From Halomonas sp. CH40 (lineage in GTDB: Bacteria > Pseudomonadota > Gammaproteobacteria > Pseudomonadales > Halomonadaceae): a stretch of DNA of 64,000 nt. The notes beneath the pieces are model-generated. The model searched no databases, was not told the origin of the DNA, and worked only from the letters and a program-made list of their open reading frames with translations. The position numbers were made by a program, and so were the translations under genes. Each line of letters opens with the position of its first letter. The stretch's first letter is position 1. The stretch covers positions 186,001 through 250,000 of the forward strand of contig CP112982.1 in the NCBI GenBank assembly GCA_041875495.1, in the 5' to 3' direction. Positions 1 to 10,523 of the stretch are shown in pieces.

Positions 1-17
1 GTCTCTGCAATAATTTA

Positions 18-49
18 GTGAGTCGTGAGTCGTGAGTCGTGAGTCGTGA
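18..49. repeat. Heptamer tandem repeat (GTGAGTC)
   Basis: Four perfect head-to-tail copies of the 7-mer GTGAGTC occupy 18-45, followed by a partial fifth copy (GTGA). It lies just beyond the stop codon of the minus-strand GGDEF/EAL gene. It looks like a simple slippage-prone repeat. No function can be read from it. Confidence 0.85.
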
Positions 50-58
50 CTTTGTGAT

Positions 59-2725
59 TCAAGGTGAGCCGTGGGTTGTTGTGCCCTCAGTCAGGGTGAA
101 ATGTGTTTTCCATTCCAGCAATTGGCTGGCTGGCATGGGGCGCGCAAACGCATAGCCCTGGCCATACTCGCAGCCCATGGCCAGCAGGGACTGAGCGTGA
201 GCACTGGTTTCCACCCCTTCGGCAATAACGCGGCGCTGAAAGGCTTCTGCAAGGCTCAAGACGCCTTTGAGCATGACCAGATCTTCTTCGTTATCCAGCA
301 TATTGAGCACAAAGCTTCTATCGATCTTGAGTATTCCGGCTGGCAGATAACGCAGGTAGGCAAGGGTGGAGTAACCTGTGCCAAAGTCATCCAGAGCGAA
401 GTTAACGCCGAGGGTCTGACATTGGCGCATAATATCAGCGACGCCTTGCATATCATCCAGGGCACTGCTTTCAAGGGCTTCAATTTCCAGGTCGCCGGGC
501 GCGTAATCAGGAAAGGTATCCAGGGTGTCAGACAGCCACTGGGTAAAATGAGGGTGCTGCAGGTGAATGCCATCAATATTAACGCTGACAGGCCAATGAA
601 TGCCGTTGGCTTTCCAGTCGCTGCACTGTTGCAGCGCGCTATTAACGACCCATTCACCCAGTGCGATGGCAAATGGATGCTGCTGGATTTCAGGCAGGAA
701 CATGGCGGGTGGCAAGAGGCCCTGCTCTGGGTGTTGCCAGCGTATCAGCGCTTCAACACCGATGACATCACCGCTACGCATATTGATTTTGGGCTGATAG
801 AACAGCATGAACTCATTGTTGGCTAATGCCTGCTGCATGCGGGCAATACTCTGATGATGACCGCGCACAGCACGCTCATGAGCCTGATCAAACAGGTGAT
901 AACGGTTCTTGCCCAGCTGTTTGGCCTGATACATGGCATGATCAGCCTGACGAATGAATTGATCCGGGTCGATATCCTCATTGCCATCGTAGACCGCGAC
1001 GCCGACACTGGCGGATACCTGCAGCTCGCAATGAGTGAAGCGGATAGGCTGATTGACGCGCTGGATCAGTTGCTGGATGACCCGCTGCATTTCCAGGTCA
1101 CATGGCTGGTGAGGCAATACCATGACAAATTCATCGCCGCCCAGGCGGGCCACAATCTCATTGTTTTTCAAGGTACTGCGCAGGCGCTCAGCGACGACTC
1201 TCAGCACCTGGTCGCCAAGGCTATGATCGTAGCGGTCATTGATCTCTTTAAATCCATCGAGATCCAGGTAGGCCAGCATCACCGAATGTTGGCTTTCTCG
1301 TGCCTCTTGCATGATCCGGGTAAGCCGCTGGGTGAACCCTTCACGGTTGGGCAGGTCGGTTAAACGATCAAAATAAGCCAGGTGTTGAAGGCGGCTTTCA
1401 TATTCTTTCTGGCGGGAAATATCGGTAAAAACAATCACAAAATGAGTGCTGCGGGTCGCGGCATCCTTGACCAGCGAGAGCGTCAGCTGAATTGGGTAGT
1501 GCTCCCCATTTTTACGTTTTTCCCAGATTTCCCCTTGCCAGACGCCATCATTGGCCAGTGTGGCCTGCAGACTTTCATCACGCTGAATATCGAACAGGCG
1601 ATCCAACAGCGATGAGGGTTGGTTGAGTACTTCAGCGGCCTCATAGCCAGTGGTTCGTGTGAAAGCGGCGTTGACGTCCAGAGTATTGCCCTGCTCATCG
1701 GTCAGCATGATGGCATCGTGGGCGTTACGGAACACGCTGGCGGCCAGGCGAAGCTCGTCTGTTTTGCGGCGCACCAGTTGACGCAGGCGCAGGTTCCACG
1801 CCACCACCCATAGGGCGCCGATGATAATAATCAGGGCGTGAGGCCAGTATTCACGCCATTTGATCGGCGCCGATGGCAGCATTTCGCCCAGCCACTTGGC
1901 GTTAATGCGCTCAATGACTCCCTGTTCACGTGCATGAGCAATACCTTTGTCGAGAATATTCTGCAGCAGGTGCTCGCCTTCCTTGACCGCCATGCTGTTA
2001 AGCCCGGTGTACAGAGGCTCGCCCACCCGCTTCATTTCCACGTTCAAGCCTGAGCGATAAAGCTGGAACAGCACGATCTGTTCATCGCCAATCATGGCAT
2101 CGGCTTCGCCCCCCAGCACGGCCAGCACGGCATCCGAAAAATTGATGGTAGAAACGAGAGTGACATTGATGCCGGCTTCTTCCAGAAACTCCTCAGCATA
2201 GTCACCGCGCTGAGTGGCGACACGCAGGCCGTCGAGATCCTCAAGCCGGGTAATGTCGGGGCGATCAACGGGCACAAAGATAGCCGCAGGGACTTCAAAG
2301 ATCGTCTGGGTAAACTCGAAGCTGGTATCTCGGGTAGGGCTATAAAAAAAGCTGGTCAGTACGTCGGCACGGCCCGCCTGAATCTGCGCTTGTGCCGTGC
2401 TGAAGTCGGTATGGGTAAATCGAGCCTCAAACCCTGCTTCATCGGCAATCCACTGGGCGAGCTCAACCATCATGCCATCGCTTTGGCCCTGATCATCCAT
2501 GAACTCAAAAGGGGGGTAGTTGCTCTGGCTAACAAATACAATGGGCTCGTTTTCTGCCAGGTACGCACGTTCTGACGCGCTAAGCGCTATCCCTTGTGCA
2601 GTGGCCGGTGTGGGTAGCAGGCATACCAGCAGCAGTAACGCGACCAGGCCTGTAGCACGCTTTAACTTGCTGAACAGCCAGTGTTGGGTCTGGCTTTTTT
2701 GTACATGGCTCCCGCTTACTGCCAC
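59..2725 (-). CDS. Periplasmic substrate-binding/PAS/GGDEF/EAL c-di-GMP sensor protein
   Basis: This 888-residue inner-membrane protein combines ligand sensing with cyclic-di-GMP metabolism. An N-terminal signal/TM segment (about 20-44) is followed by a family-3 solute-binding domain (about 50-280), a second TM helix (about 292-312), a PAS domain (about 325-440), GGDEF (about 450-610, motif GGDEF intact) and EAL (about 625-875, EALIRW and DDFGTGYS present). Both catalytic motifs look intact, so it could make or degrade c-di-GMP. The dominant activity cannot be told from sequence. The binding domain resembles amino-acid-type periplasmic receptors, and the ligand is unknown. It is transcribed alone, divergently from the thiamine genes. 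The first ATG was used as start and lies before a basic N-region. Confidence 0.9.
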   Translation of the reverse strand: MAVSGSHVQKSQTQHWLFSKLKRATGLVALLLLVCLLPTPATAQGIALSASERAYLAENEPIVFVSQSNYPPFEFMDDQGQSDGMMVELAQWIADEAGFEARFTHTDFSTAQAQIQAGRADVLTSFFYSPTRDTSFEFTQTIFEVPAAIFVPVDRPDITRLEDLDGLRVATQRGDYAEEFLEEAGINVTLVSTINFSDAVLAVLGGEADAMIGDEQIVLFQLYRSGLNVEMKRVGEPLYTGLNSMAVKEGEHLLQNILDKGIAHAREQGVIERINAKWLGEMLPSAPIKWREYWPHALIIIIGALWVVAWNLRLRQLVRRKTDELRLAASVFRNAHDAIMLTDEQGNTLDVNAAFTRTTGYEAAEVLNQPSSLLDRLFDIQRDESLQATLANDGVWQGEIWEKRKNGEHYPIQLTLSLVKDAATRSTHFVIVFTDISRQKEYESRLQHLAYFDRLTDLPNREGFTQRLTRIMQEARESQHSVMLAYLDLDGFKEINDRYDHSLGDQVLRVVAERLRSTLKNNEIVARLGGDEFVMVLPHQPCDLEMQRVIQQLIQRVNQPIRFTHCELQVSASVGVAVYDGNEDIDPDQFIRQADHAMYQAKQLGKNRYHLFDQAHERAVRGHHQSIARMQQALANNEFMLFYQPKINMRSGDVIGVEALIRWQHPEQGLLPPAMFLPEIQQHPFAIALGEWVVNSALQQCSDWKANGIHWPVSVNIDGIHLQHPHFTQWLSDTLDTFPDYAPGDLEIEALESSALDDMQGVADIMRQCQTLGVNFALDDFGTGYSTLAYLRYLPAGILKIDRSFVLNMLDNEEDLVMLKGVLSLAEAFQRRVIAEGVETSAHAQSLLAMGCEYGQGYAFARPMPASQLLEWKTHFTLTEGTTTHGSP

Positions 2726-2939
2726 TTTTTAGCGCTCCTCTTCTTTGTGCTTTGACGAGTGGTCATCGCTACAGTGGATAGCGTATAGGAATTAATATTT
2801 TACAATTAACAGCCTCGCGTAACTTTCATCGAGCGTCTAGAGGAGAGCTCAATTTTTTCGCTGTGACGTTAGTGCTATAACTTCTGTGTCTTTCTTGCAT
2901 CTCTTGATGATGCCTCCTAGACTGCTTCCTTCAACTGCT

Positions 2940-3050
2940 TGACGGGGTGCCGGTGAATCCGGCTGAGATGGTGCAGGGTGTATCCACTTGATACTGCCAA
3001 AGCGCTGGTCCCGCTGAACCTGATCCGGCTAATGGGCGGTTCCTCATGAA
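2940..3050 (+). promoter_or_regulatory. TPP (thiamine pyrophosphate) riboswitch
   Basis: The conserved thi-box blocks are visible: GGGGTGCC near 2944, GGCTGAGATG near 2960, and CCGCTGAACCTGATCCGGCTAA near 3011. They have the spacing of a THI-element aptamer. It lies about 150 bases upstream of tenA, followed by thiC, on the same strand, which is the expected context. High thiamine pyrophosphate should lower expression of both genes. The expression platform (about 3050-3195) was not resolved. The remaining upstream sequence (2726-2939) shows no gene and probably carries the two divergent promoters. Confidence 0.93.
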
Positions 3051-3199
3051 GAGGGAAGCTCGGGTACCGGCGTAGGGATCAAGCGATGGCCTTGGCTAGC
3101 TCTTCTCACGATCGCACGCCACCTTCTGCGCCATTTCCTCGATCTTCTGCTTAACGCATACCTACGCCGACCCTCCGGATCATTACTGCCGGAGGCTTT

Positions 3200-3868
3200 A
3201 TGGGTTATTGCTTTACTGATCTTACCAACGCCTGCCATAACGACTGGCGCGCCTATATTGAACACGATTTTGTCCGTCAATTGGGCAGTGCCACGCTTCC
3301 TGAACCCGCGTTTCGCCACTATTTAAAACAGGATTACCTGTTTCTGATTCACTTCGCCCGTGCCTACGCGTTGGCGGCCTATAAAAGCCCTACGCTGGCT
3401 GATCTACGCCAGGCCCATGAAGGGTTGAAAGCCATTGTGGATGTGGAGCTGGGCCTGCACGTGGGGTTCTGCCAGGAGTGGGGCATTTCAGAAGACGAGC
3501 TGGCCCAGCTGCCGGAAGCGCGCGCAACGCTAGCCTATACCCGCTACGTGCTGGATACCGGCAACCGCGGTGACCTGCTCGATCTGCACGTGGCGTTGGC
3601 GCCTTGCCTGGTGGGCTACGGTGAAATTGCCAACTGGCTGAACGCTCAAGCGTTTACCCGGCGCGGTGTAGAAAACCCCTTTGATGCCTGGATCGCCATG
3701 TACGCAAGCGAAGAGTTCCAGGCCGCCATGAGGGCCGAGCTGGAATGGCTCAACGCCCGCCTTGCTGACGTTACCCCCGCCCGCTTTGCCGAGCTGAGCC
3801 GGATATTTGGCGATGCTACGCGCCTGGAAATCGACTTCTGGCAGATGGGGCTGGATCTTGCTCATTAA
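3200..3868 (+). CDS. tenA: TenA family aminopyrimidine hydrolase (thiaminase II)
   Basis: TenA proteins salvage thiamine breakdown products by hydrolysing 4-amino-5-aminomethyl-2-methylpyrimidine to the hydroxymethyl form (HMP). This 222-residue protein has the usual length and all-helical pattern. The APC segment before LVGYGEIANW carries the likely catalytic cysteine, and the C-terminal E-IDFWQMGL motif matches the family signature. ATG 3200 has a good GGAGG ribosome-binding site. It follows a TPP riboswitch and precedes thiC by 74 bases, so both HMP salvage and HMP synthesis appear to be under thiamine control. Confidence 0.92.
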   Translation: MGYCFTDLTNACHNDWRAYIEHDFVRQLGSATLPEPAFRHYLKQDYLFLIHFARAYALAAYKSPTLADLRQAHEGLKAIVDVELGLHVGFCQEWGISEDELAQLPEARATLAYTRYVLDTGNRGDLLDLHVALAPCLVGYGEIANWLNAQAFTRRGVENPFDAWIAMYASEEFQAAMRAELEWLNARLADVTPARFAELSRIFGDATRLEIDFWQMGLDLAH

Positions 3869-3915
3869 CCCCGCGAACCCAAACTACACAACCGTCGTAT
3901 CACTTGTCGCTTTAG

Positions 3916-5844
<1,929 letters not shown>

Positions 5845-5848
5845 GCTA

Positions 5849-5936
5849 AAATAAAGGGGGGCAGATCCACATTAATTGTTTCACGCTCTTTCTTGGATGA
5901 TTAGCGGTTATTAATGTGGATCTGACCCCCTTTATT
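5849..5936. repeat. 88-bp palindromic element (RAYT/MITE-like hairpin)
   Basis: Two 27-base arms (5849-5875 and 5910-5936) are inverted copies with one mismatch, separated by a 34-base loop. The outer sequence AATAAAGGGGG(T/G)CAGATCCAC resembles GGGGTCAGA-type ends that I associate with REP/Y1-transposase-linked palindromes. It sits between the convergent thiC and EamA transporter genes and may also act as a bidirectional terminator. No transposase is nearby. Confidence 0.75.
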
Positions 5937-5950
5937 CCCATTTATTCTGG

Positions 5951-6871
5951 TTAGCTCGCGCGGGACAACCCCAGCACGATAATCCCGCCGATGACCACGG
6001 CGCCGCCTACCAGCTGGCCAGGGGTCAACATCTGCCCCAGAAAGAGATAGCCCAGCAGTAGAGACGCCACCGGTTCGAAATTCATGACCGGTGCGTTTCT
6101 GGCCATATCCAGACGCGGGACACTAATAAACAGAATGGAAAACGCGCTGCCGTACAACACTGCCAGCAGCATCAGCCCTGTCCAGCCGGTGGTGTTGTCG
6201 GGCAAGCTCATGCCGCCAGGCATTGCACCCAGCAGCCCACCCAGGATCATGGCAATAAACACCGTCTGCATGGTCAGCCAGCTGCGTAAAGTGCTACCCA
6301 CCTTGGCTAGCCGGTGTTCGGTAATCCACAGGGTGCTGGCCAGGGCAAAGGCGGCGGCCAATCCAAAGCCAATACCTATCAGCCATTCAGGCCCCATGGT
6401 CTCCGCATTGGCCAGCCAGCCGGGAATATCAAGTACCACGAGGAGCCCGATCAGAATGGTGCCCATGATCAGGCAGCTGCGCAGTGAAGGCCGTGGCCCA
6501 CCCAGCGCCCAGCTCAATAGCGCCAGCTGGATGGGAAAAGTGTTCACCAGCAGCAGGGCGATGACCACAGGCAGGCGGGCAACCGCTGAATAAAGGCAGA
6601 CGCTTTGAATCGCAATCAGCACGCCTGCAGCGAGCTGCCAGGGCCAGGTACCGGGTGGCAGCCAGAAACGCTTTTTCTGCATCATCAAGAGCGCCAGCAA
6701 GATCAGGCAGGCCACGCCGGAGCGCATCAATACCGCAAGCAGCAGGCCCGTGCCATTATCAAATGCCAGCCGTGCCGCGACATGGTTGGCGGCAAACAGG
6801 GTAGCAACCGACATCATCAGGGGAATGGCCAGATGGCGGGGCAGAACGTCAGACGATGAGGCTGAGGGCAT
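5951..6871 (-). CDS. EamA/DMT family transporter
   Basis: This 306-residue inner-membrane protein has about ten hydrophobic segments arranged as two five-helix EamA repeats, the layout of the drug/metabolite transporter superfamily. Glycine-rich helix ends (for example GALPGGMSL) and the C-terminal LGYLFLGQMLTPGQLVGGAVVIGG block are typical of EamA exporters. The substrate cannot be inferred. Members of the family export amino acids, purines or other metabolites. It is convergent with thiC and divergent from the tup operon, with no evident functional link to either. Confidence 0.85.
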   Translation of the reverse strand: MPSASSSDVLPRHLAIPLMMSVATLFAANHVAARLAFDNGTGLLLAVLMRSGVACLILLALLMMQKKRFWLPPGTWPWQLAAGVLIAIQSVCLYSAVARLPVVIALLLVNTFPIQLALLSWALGGPRPSLRSCLIMGTILIGLLVVLDIPGWLANAETMGPEWLIGIGFGLAAAFALASTLWITEHRLAKVGSTLRSWLTMQTVFIAMILGGLLGAMPGGMSLPDNTTGWTGLMLLAVLYGSAFSILFISVPRLDMARNAPVMNFEPVASLLLGYLFLGQMLTPGQLVGGAVVIGGIIVLGLSRAS

Positions 6872-6964
6872 AATGTTTGAACCAACATGGGCAGGATAAG
6901 GGTCACAGCAAAGTGAAAGTCAGCCAGATCAAGCATACTATGCAGCCTATGATAGGAGAATTGA

Positions 6965-7669
6965 ATGGCTGCAGATTCCAATGCCCTTAATGTGGCACTA
7001 TCCCTGTTGATCAACCTGGATGCGGCGCTGGTCGACATCGTGCTGCTTTCCCTGCAGGTATCGTTATTGGCGGTATGCCTGGCGGCAGTGATCGGCTTCC
7101 CCCTGGGGGCCGCAGTAGCGCTATGGCGTTTCCCTGGGCGTGGTTTGATGGTGGTGGCATTGAATGCCTTGATGGGTTTGCCGCCAGTGGTGGCCGGGCT
7201 TGTTGTCTACCTGCTGCTTTCCCGCGCGGGGCCACTGGGCGAGTGGGGCTTGCTGTTTACGCCAAGTGCCATGGTGATTGCCCAGGTAGTGCTGGTGCTG
7301 CCGATTCTGGCGGCGCTGTCGCGTCAGAAGGTTGAGGAGCTTTTGGCTGAATATCAGGAACAGTTTGTGTCGCTGGGTATGTCACGCCTGCGCATGATGC
7401 CGACCCTGCTGTGGGATGCGCGCTTTGCGCTGCTCACTGTGCTGCTGGCCGGTTTCGGGCGGGCCAGCGCAGAAGTCGGCGCGGTGATGATGGTCGGCGG
7501 CAATATAGATAGCGTGACCCGGGTGATGACCACCTCCATTGTGCTTGAAACCAGCAAGGGCAATCTTCCGCTGGCGCTGGGGTTGGGGATTGTGCTGTTA
7601 ACCCTGGTGCTGGTGATCAATGCGGCCGCCTATCTCGTCGGCGAGTGGGCGCGGAGGCGTACCGGATGA
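6965..7669 (+). CDS. tupB: Tungstate-type ABC transporter permease
   Basis: The 234-residue integral membrane protein has five to six predicted TM helices. The permease coupling loop around EYQEQFVSLGMSRLRMM lies in the cytoplasmic region before the last helices, and FGRASAEVGAVMMVGGNI is characteristic of the TupB/WtpB-like group. It is the first gene of a three-gene importer (permease, ATPase, binding protein) and overlaps the ATPase gene by 4 bases (ATGA). The specificity call rests mainly on the TupA-like binding protein downstream. Confidence 0.88.
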   Translation: MAADSNALNVALSLLINLDAALVDIVLLSLQVSLLAVCLAAVIGFPLGAAVALWRFPGRGLMVVALNALMGLPPVVAGLVVYLLLSRAGPLGEWGLLFTPSAMVIAQVVLVLPILAALSRQKVEELLAEYQEQFVSLGMSRLRMMPTLLWDARFALLTVLLAGFGRASAEVGAVMMVGGNIDSVTRVMTTSIVLETSKGNLPLALGLGIVLLTLVLVINAAAYLVGEWARRRTG

Positions 7670-8403
7670 CAGTTTTACAGCCGCTGGATACCCATGCTTC
7701 AGTTTGCCCCCGGGCGTCACTGATATTTGATCGGGTTACGTTCAGCTATCAGGGTAAACACCTGTTGGGTCCCTGTTCGTTTACGCTGCAAGGGACTGGC
7801 CCGACGCTGGTGATGGGCCCTAACGGTGCGGGCAAAAGCTTGTTGCTGCGCCTGGCCCACGGCTTGCTGGCGCCTGCGTCCGGCAGTGTTCAATGGCTAC
7901 CGCAGCGCCCGCGTCAGGCGATGGTTTTTCAGCAGCCGGTGATGCTGCGCCGCTCGGCAATGGCCAACCTGATGCATGCGCTGGCGGTTAACAAGACACC
8001 GCGCCGCCAACGGCGTGATATGGCACAAGCGGCGCTAGCACGCTTCGGCCTGGCGGCAAGCGCAGAGACGCCCGCCAGGGTGCTGTCTGGCGGAGAGCAG
8101 CAGCGGTTGGCGCTGGCACGTGCCTGGGTGCTGGCCCCTCAGGTGCTGTTTCTGGATGAGCCGACTTCCGCTCTTGATCCTGCTGCCATCAAGGCCGTGG
8201 AAGAAGCCGTGTTGGCCTTTCAGCGTCAGGGGACGCGCGTCGTGATGACCACCCATGATATTCATCAGGCGCGGCGCCTTGCTGCGGATGTGCTGTTTAT
8301 GGCGGGCGGCCAGGTGCGAGAACATACCGCTGCTCAGCGATTTTTCGAGCAGCCCGACTCACCCAGCGCGCAGGCGTATCTTCGCGGTGACATTATTGAG
8401 TAA
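7666..8403 (+). CDS. tupC: Tungstate-type ABC transporter ATP-binding protein
   Basis: This ABC ATPase (245 residues from ATG 7666) energises the importer. The Walker A motif (GPNGAGKS), signature LSGGEQQRLALARA, Walker B VLFLDEPTSALD and the H-loop TTHD are all intact. The Q-loop lies at VFQQPV. An in-frame ATG 21 bases upstream exists, but 7666 overlaps the tupB stop codon as ATGA, which argues for translational coupling. The stop codon TAA overlaps the tupA start (TAATG), so the three genes form one operon. Confidence 0.92.
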   Translation: MTVLQPLDTHASVCPRASLIFDRVTFSYQGKHLLGPCSFTLQGTGPTLVMGPNGAGKSLLLRLAHGLLAPASGSVQWLPQRPRQAMVFQQPVMLRRSAMANLMHALAVNKTPRRQRRDMAQAALARFGLAASAETPARVLSGGEQQRLALARAWVLAPQVLFLDEPTSALDPAAIKAVEEAVLAFQRQGTRVVMTTHDIHQARRLAADVLFMAGGQVREHTAAQRFFEQPDSPSAQAYLRGDIIE

Positions 8404-9248
8404 TGCCGATGCCCCAGATGTTAAATGTCATGTTCAAGAGACATGCAGTGCATAAAGCCCTGACGCTGGCGACCATGATCAGTGGCGTTTTGATGACCCA
8501 GGCTCACGCGGATGACTTTATTACCCTGGCATCCACCACCTCGACGGAGAACTCGGGGCTGTTTGCAGCCATTGTGCCGCCCTTCGAAGCCGCAACCGGT
8601 ATTGAAGTGCGGGTGGTGGCGGTGGGCACCGGCCAGGCGTTTGAAATTGCCCGGCGTGGCGATGCCGATAGCCTGCTGGTGCATGACACGATCGGTGAAG
8701 AGCAGTTTGTGGCAGACGGTTACGCCAGCGAGCGTGCTGATGTCATGTATAACGATTTTGTGCTGATTGGCCCAGCCGATGACCCCGCAGGCATTGCAGA
8801 TGCCAGCAGTGCGGCCGAAGCGTTAGCCCTGATTGCGGATGCCAAAGCGCCTTTCACCTCCCGTGGGGATGACAGCGGCACCCACCGTGCCGAACAGCGC
8901 TTGTGGGAAAACGCAGGTATAGACCCGCAGGGCGGCTGGTACCGTGAACTGGGCAGCGGCATGGGGCCAACACTGAATATCGCCGCCGCCATGGATGCCT
9001 ATGTGATGTCTGACCGGGCTACCTGGGTAGCGTTTGAAAACCCTCAGAATCTGGCTCTGCTGTTTGCAGGCGACAAGGTGCTTTTCAATCAGTATGGCAG
9101 CCTGGTGCTGTCTGCCGAGCGCCATCCGCACCTGAAGCATGATCTGGCAGCGCAGTGGCACCGTTGGCTACTCTCGGAAGACGGTCAGCAGGCGATTGGC
9201 GCCTTTGAGGTGGAGGGCCAGCCGCTGTTCTTCCCCAATGCGCAATAA
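8403..9248 (+). CDS. tupA: Tungstate-binding periplasmic protein TupA
   Basis: This 281-residue exported protein has a hydrophobic signal segment (about residues 17-37, ending AHA-DD). The mature start contains the TTSTENSGLF motif and later the SRGDDSGTHRAE block, both characteristic of TupA-type oxyanion receptors. It should capture tungstate (possibly molybdate) in the periplasm and deliver it to TupB/TupC. The start overlaps the tupC stop. An internal ATG ten codons later would give a shorter, more typical signal peptide. No tungsten or molybdenum enzyme is encoded in this window. Confidence 0.92.
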   Translation: MPMPQMLNVMFKRHAVHKALTLATMISGVLMTQAHADDFITLASTTSTENSGLFAAIVPPFEAATGIEVRVVAVGTGQAFEIARRGDADSLLVHDTIGEEQFVADGYASERADVMYNDFVLIGPADDPAGIADASSAAEALALIADAKAPFTSRGDDSGTHRAEQRLWENAGIDPQGGWYRELGSGMGPTLNIAAAMDAYVMSDRATWVAFENPQNLALLFAGDKVLFNQYGSLVLSAERHPHLKHDLAAQWHRWLLSEDGQQAIGAFEVEGQPLFFPNAQ

Positions 9249-9383
9249 TGTCGCAGGGTTGGGGGCTGAGGTTGTAATATCGCTGCCGCGTACCCATGGT
9301 ATAGGTTATATAGGTGGCGCATGCTGGCGCCTGTCATTAGTCAGCTTGCGTTTATTCAATTTGCTTGAAACAAGGAGTATCTA

Positions 9384-10037
9384 ATGTCGTTACGCATTAA
9401 TGAAGTTGTGCCGGATTTTGAAGCCGATACCAGCCAGGGGCCGATTCGCTTTCACGACTGGATTGGAGATAGCTGGGCGATTCTTTTTTCACATCCCAAA
9501 GATTTTACGCCGGTCTGCACCACCGAGTTTGGCGCTGTGGCTACGCTGGATGCCGAGTGGAAAAAGCGCGGTACCAAGGTGATTGGTGTTTCCGTTGATG
9601 GTGTTGAAGAGCATAAGCGCTGGATCAACGACATCGAGACTTACTGCGGTAACGATGTTCACTTCCCGATCATTGCTGATGAAGAGCTGAAAGTCTCCAA
9701 GCTGTTCAACATGCTGCCAGCAGAAGCCTATATGCCGGATGGCCGCACCCCGGCAGACAGCGCGACGGTGCGCTCTGTCTTCATCATTGGCCCGGATAAG
9801 CAGCTGAAGCTTTCCATGACCTACCCGATGACGGTTGGCCGTAACTTTGCTGAAGTGCTGCGCGCTCTGGATGCCCTGCAGACCAGCGCCAGCCACGGTG
9901 TTGCCATGCCAGCTGACTGGACGCTGGGCCAGGATGTCATCATTCCGCCGAGCGTTTCGGAAGACGATGCCAAAGCGAAATTTGGTGAATATGAAACCAT
10001 CTTCCCTTACCTGCGCAAAACCAAGCTGCCTGAGTAA
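9384..10037 (+). CDS. 1-Cys peroxiredoxin (Prx6 family)
   Basis: This 217-residue cytosolic thiol peroxidase reduces hydrogen peroxide and organic hydroperoxides. The peroxidatic cysteine lies in PVCTTE (about residue 46) within FTPVCTTEFG. The long C-terminal domain with TVRSVFIIGPDKQLKLSMTYP and NFAEVLRALDALQ is diagnostic for the Prx6 group, in which no resolving cysteine is used. It has its own ribosome-binding site (AAGGAG). A perfect hairpin follows the gene, so it is probably monocistronic. Confidence 0.95.
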   Translation: MSLRINEVVPDFEADTSQGPIRFHDWIGDSWAILFSHPKDFTPVCTTEFGAVATLDAEWKKRGTKVIGVSVDGVEEHKRWINDIETYCGNDVHFPIIADEELKVSKLFNMLPAEAYMPDGRTPADSATVRSVFIIGPDKQLKLSMTYPMTVGRNFAEVLRALDALQTSASHGVAMPADWTLGQDVIIPPSVSEDDAKAKFGEYETIFPYLRKTKLPE

Positions 10038-10068
10038 GTGGCGACGCTAATATTGGCTATAAACCTGA

Positions 10069-10098
10069 ACCACCCTGACGGCTAGCCGTCAGGGTGGT
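10069..10098. terminator. Perfect 30-bp palindrome after the peroxiredoxin gene
   Basis: ACCACCCTGACGG and its exact complement flank a CTAG centre, giving a perfect palindrome 32 bases after the peroxiredoxin stop. The T-run behind it is weak (GTTGT), so it may be a structured 3' end or a bidirectional terminator shared with the convergent small gene. Confidence 0.7.
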
Positions 10099-10129
10099 GT
10101 TGTATATCAGGTTGTGGTGGTGCGGGAAG

Positions 10130-10378
10130 CTATCTCAGCCAGCTGACCGTATCCCAGGCATGCTGCTCTGGCGACGGTATGTTCTCGCGCGCTTTTTCCA
10201 ACTCATCTTCGCTGATATCACCCAACCCATAGGCGTGACCATGGCGTTTGGCATGACCTTCAATCCACCCATTGGTATAGCGAAACCCGGGAATGCCTTT
10301 TTGCGTTTCGTGCGGCTGACCGCGTTCGCCATCAATAAAGCCACGAATCCAGGCACGGCGGTAGGTATAGATGAACAT
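10130..10378 (-). CDS. Small basic hypothetical protein
   Basis: This 82-residue reading frame encodes a soluble, charged protein with a repeated look: RRAWIRGFIDGERG near the N-terminus and RYTNGWIEGHAKRHG in the middle. It has no signal peptide or TM helix. The reading frame was preferred over overlapping frames because of its regular amino-acid composition. I do not recognise the family. It is convergent with the peroxiredoxin gene and divergent from the hydrolase gene. Confidence 0.6.
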   Translation of the reverse strand: MFIYTYRRAWIRGFIDGERGQPHETQKGIPGFRYTNGWIEGHAKRHGHAYGLGDISEDELEKARENIPSPEQHAWDTVSWLR

Positions 10379-10523
10379 GTAGATACCTTGGTTTCCAGGC
10401 TGGATAAACGCGTCATCTAAGCGTTTAGTTTTAAGCTAATAGTATAATATTGTAAACTAGTTTGTGTTGCAATGCAGCGTTAATTCACAGCATCAAGCAG
10501 GCTTGCAGAGGAGATGGAAGGTA

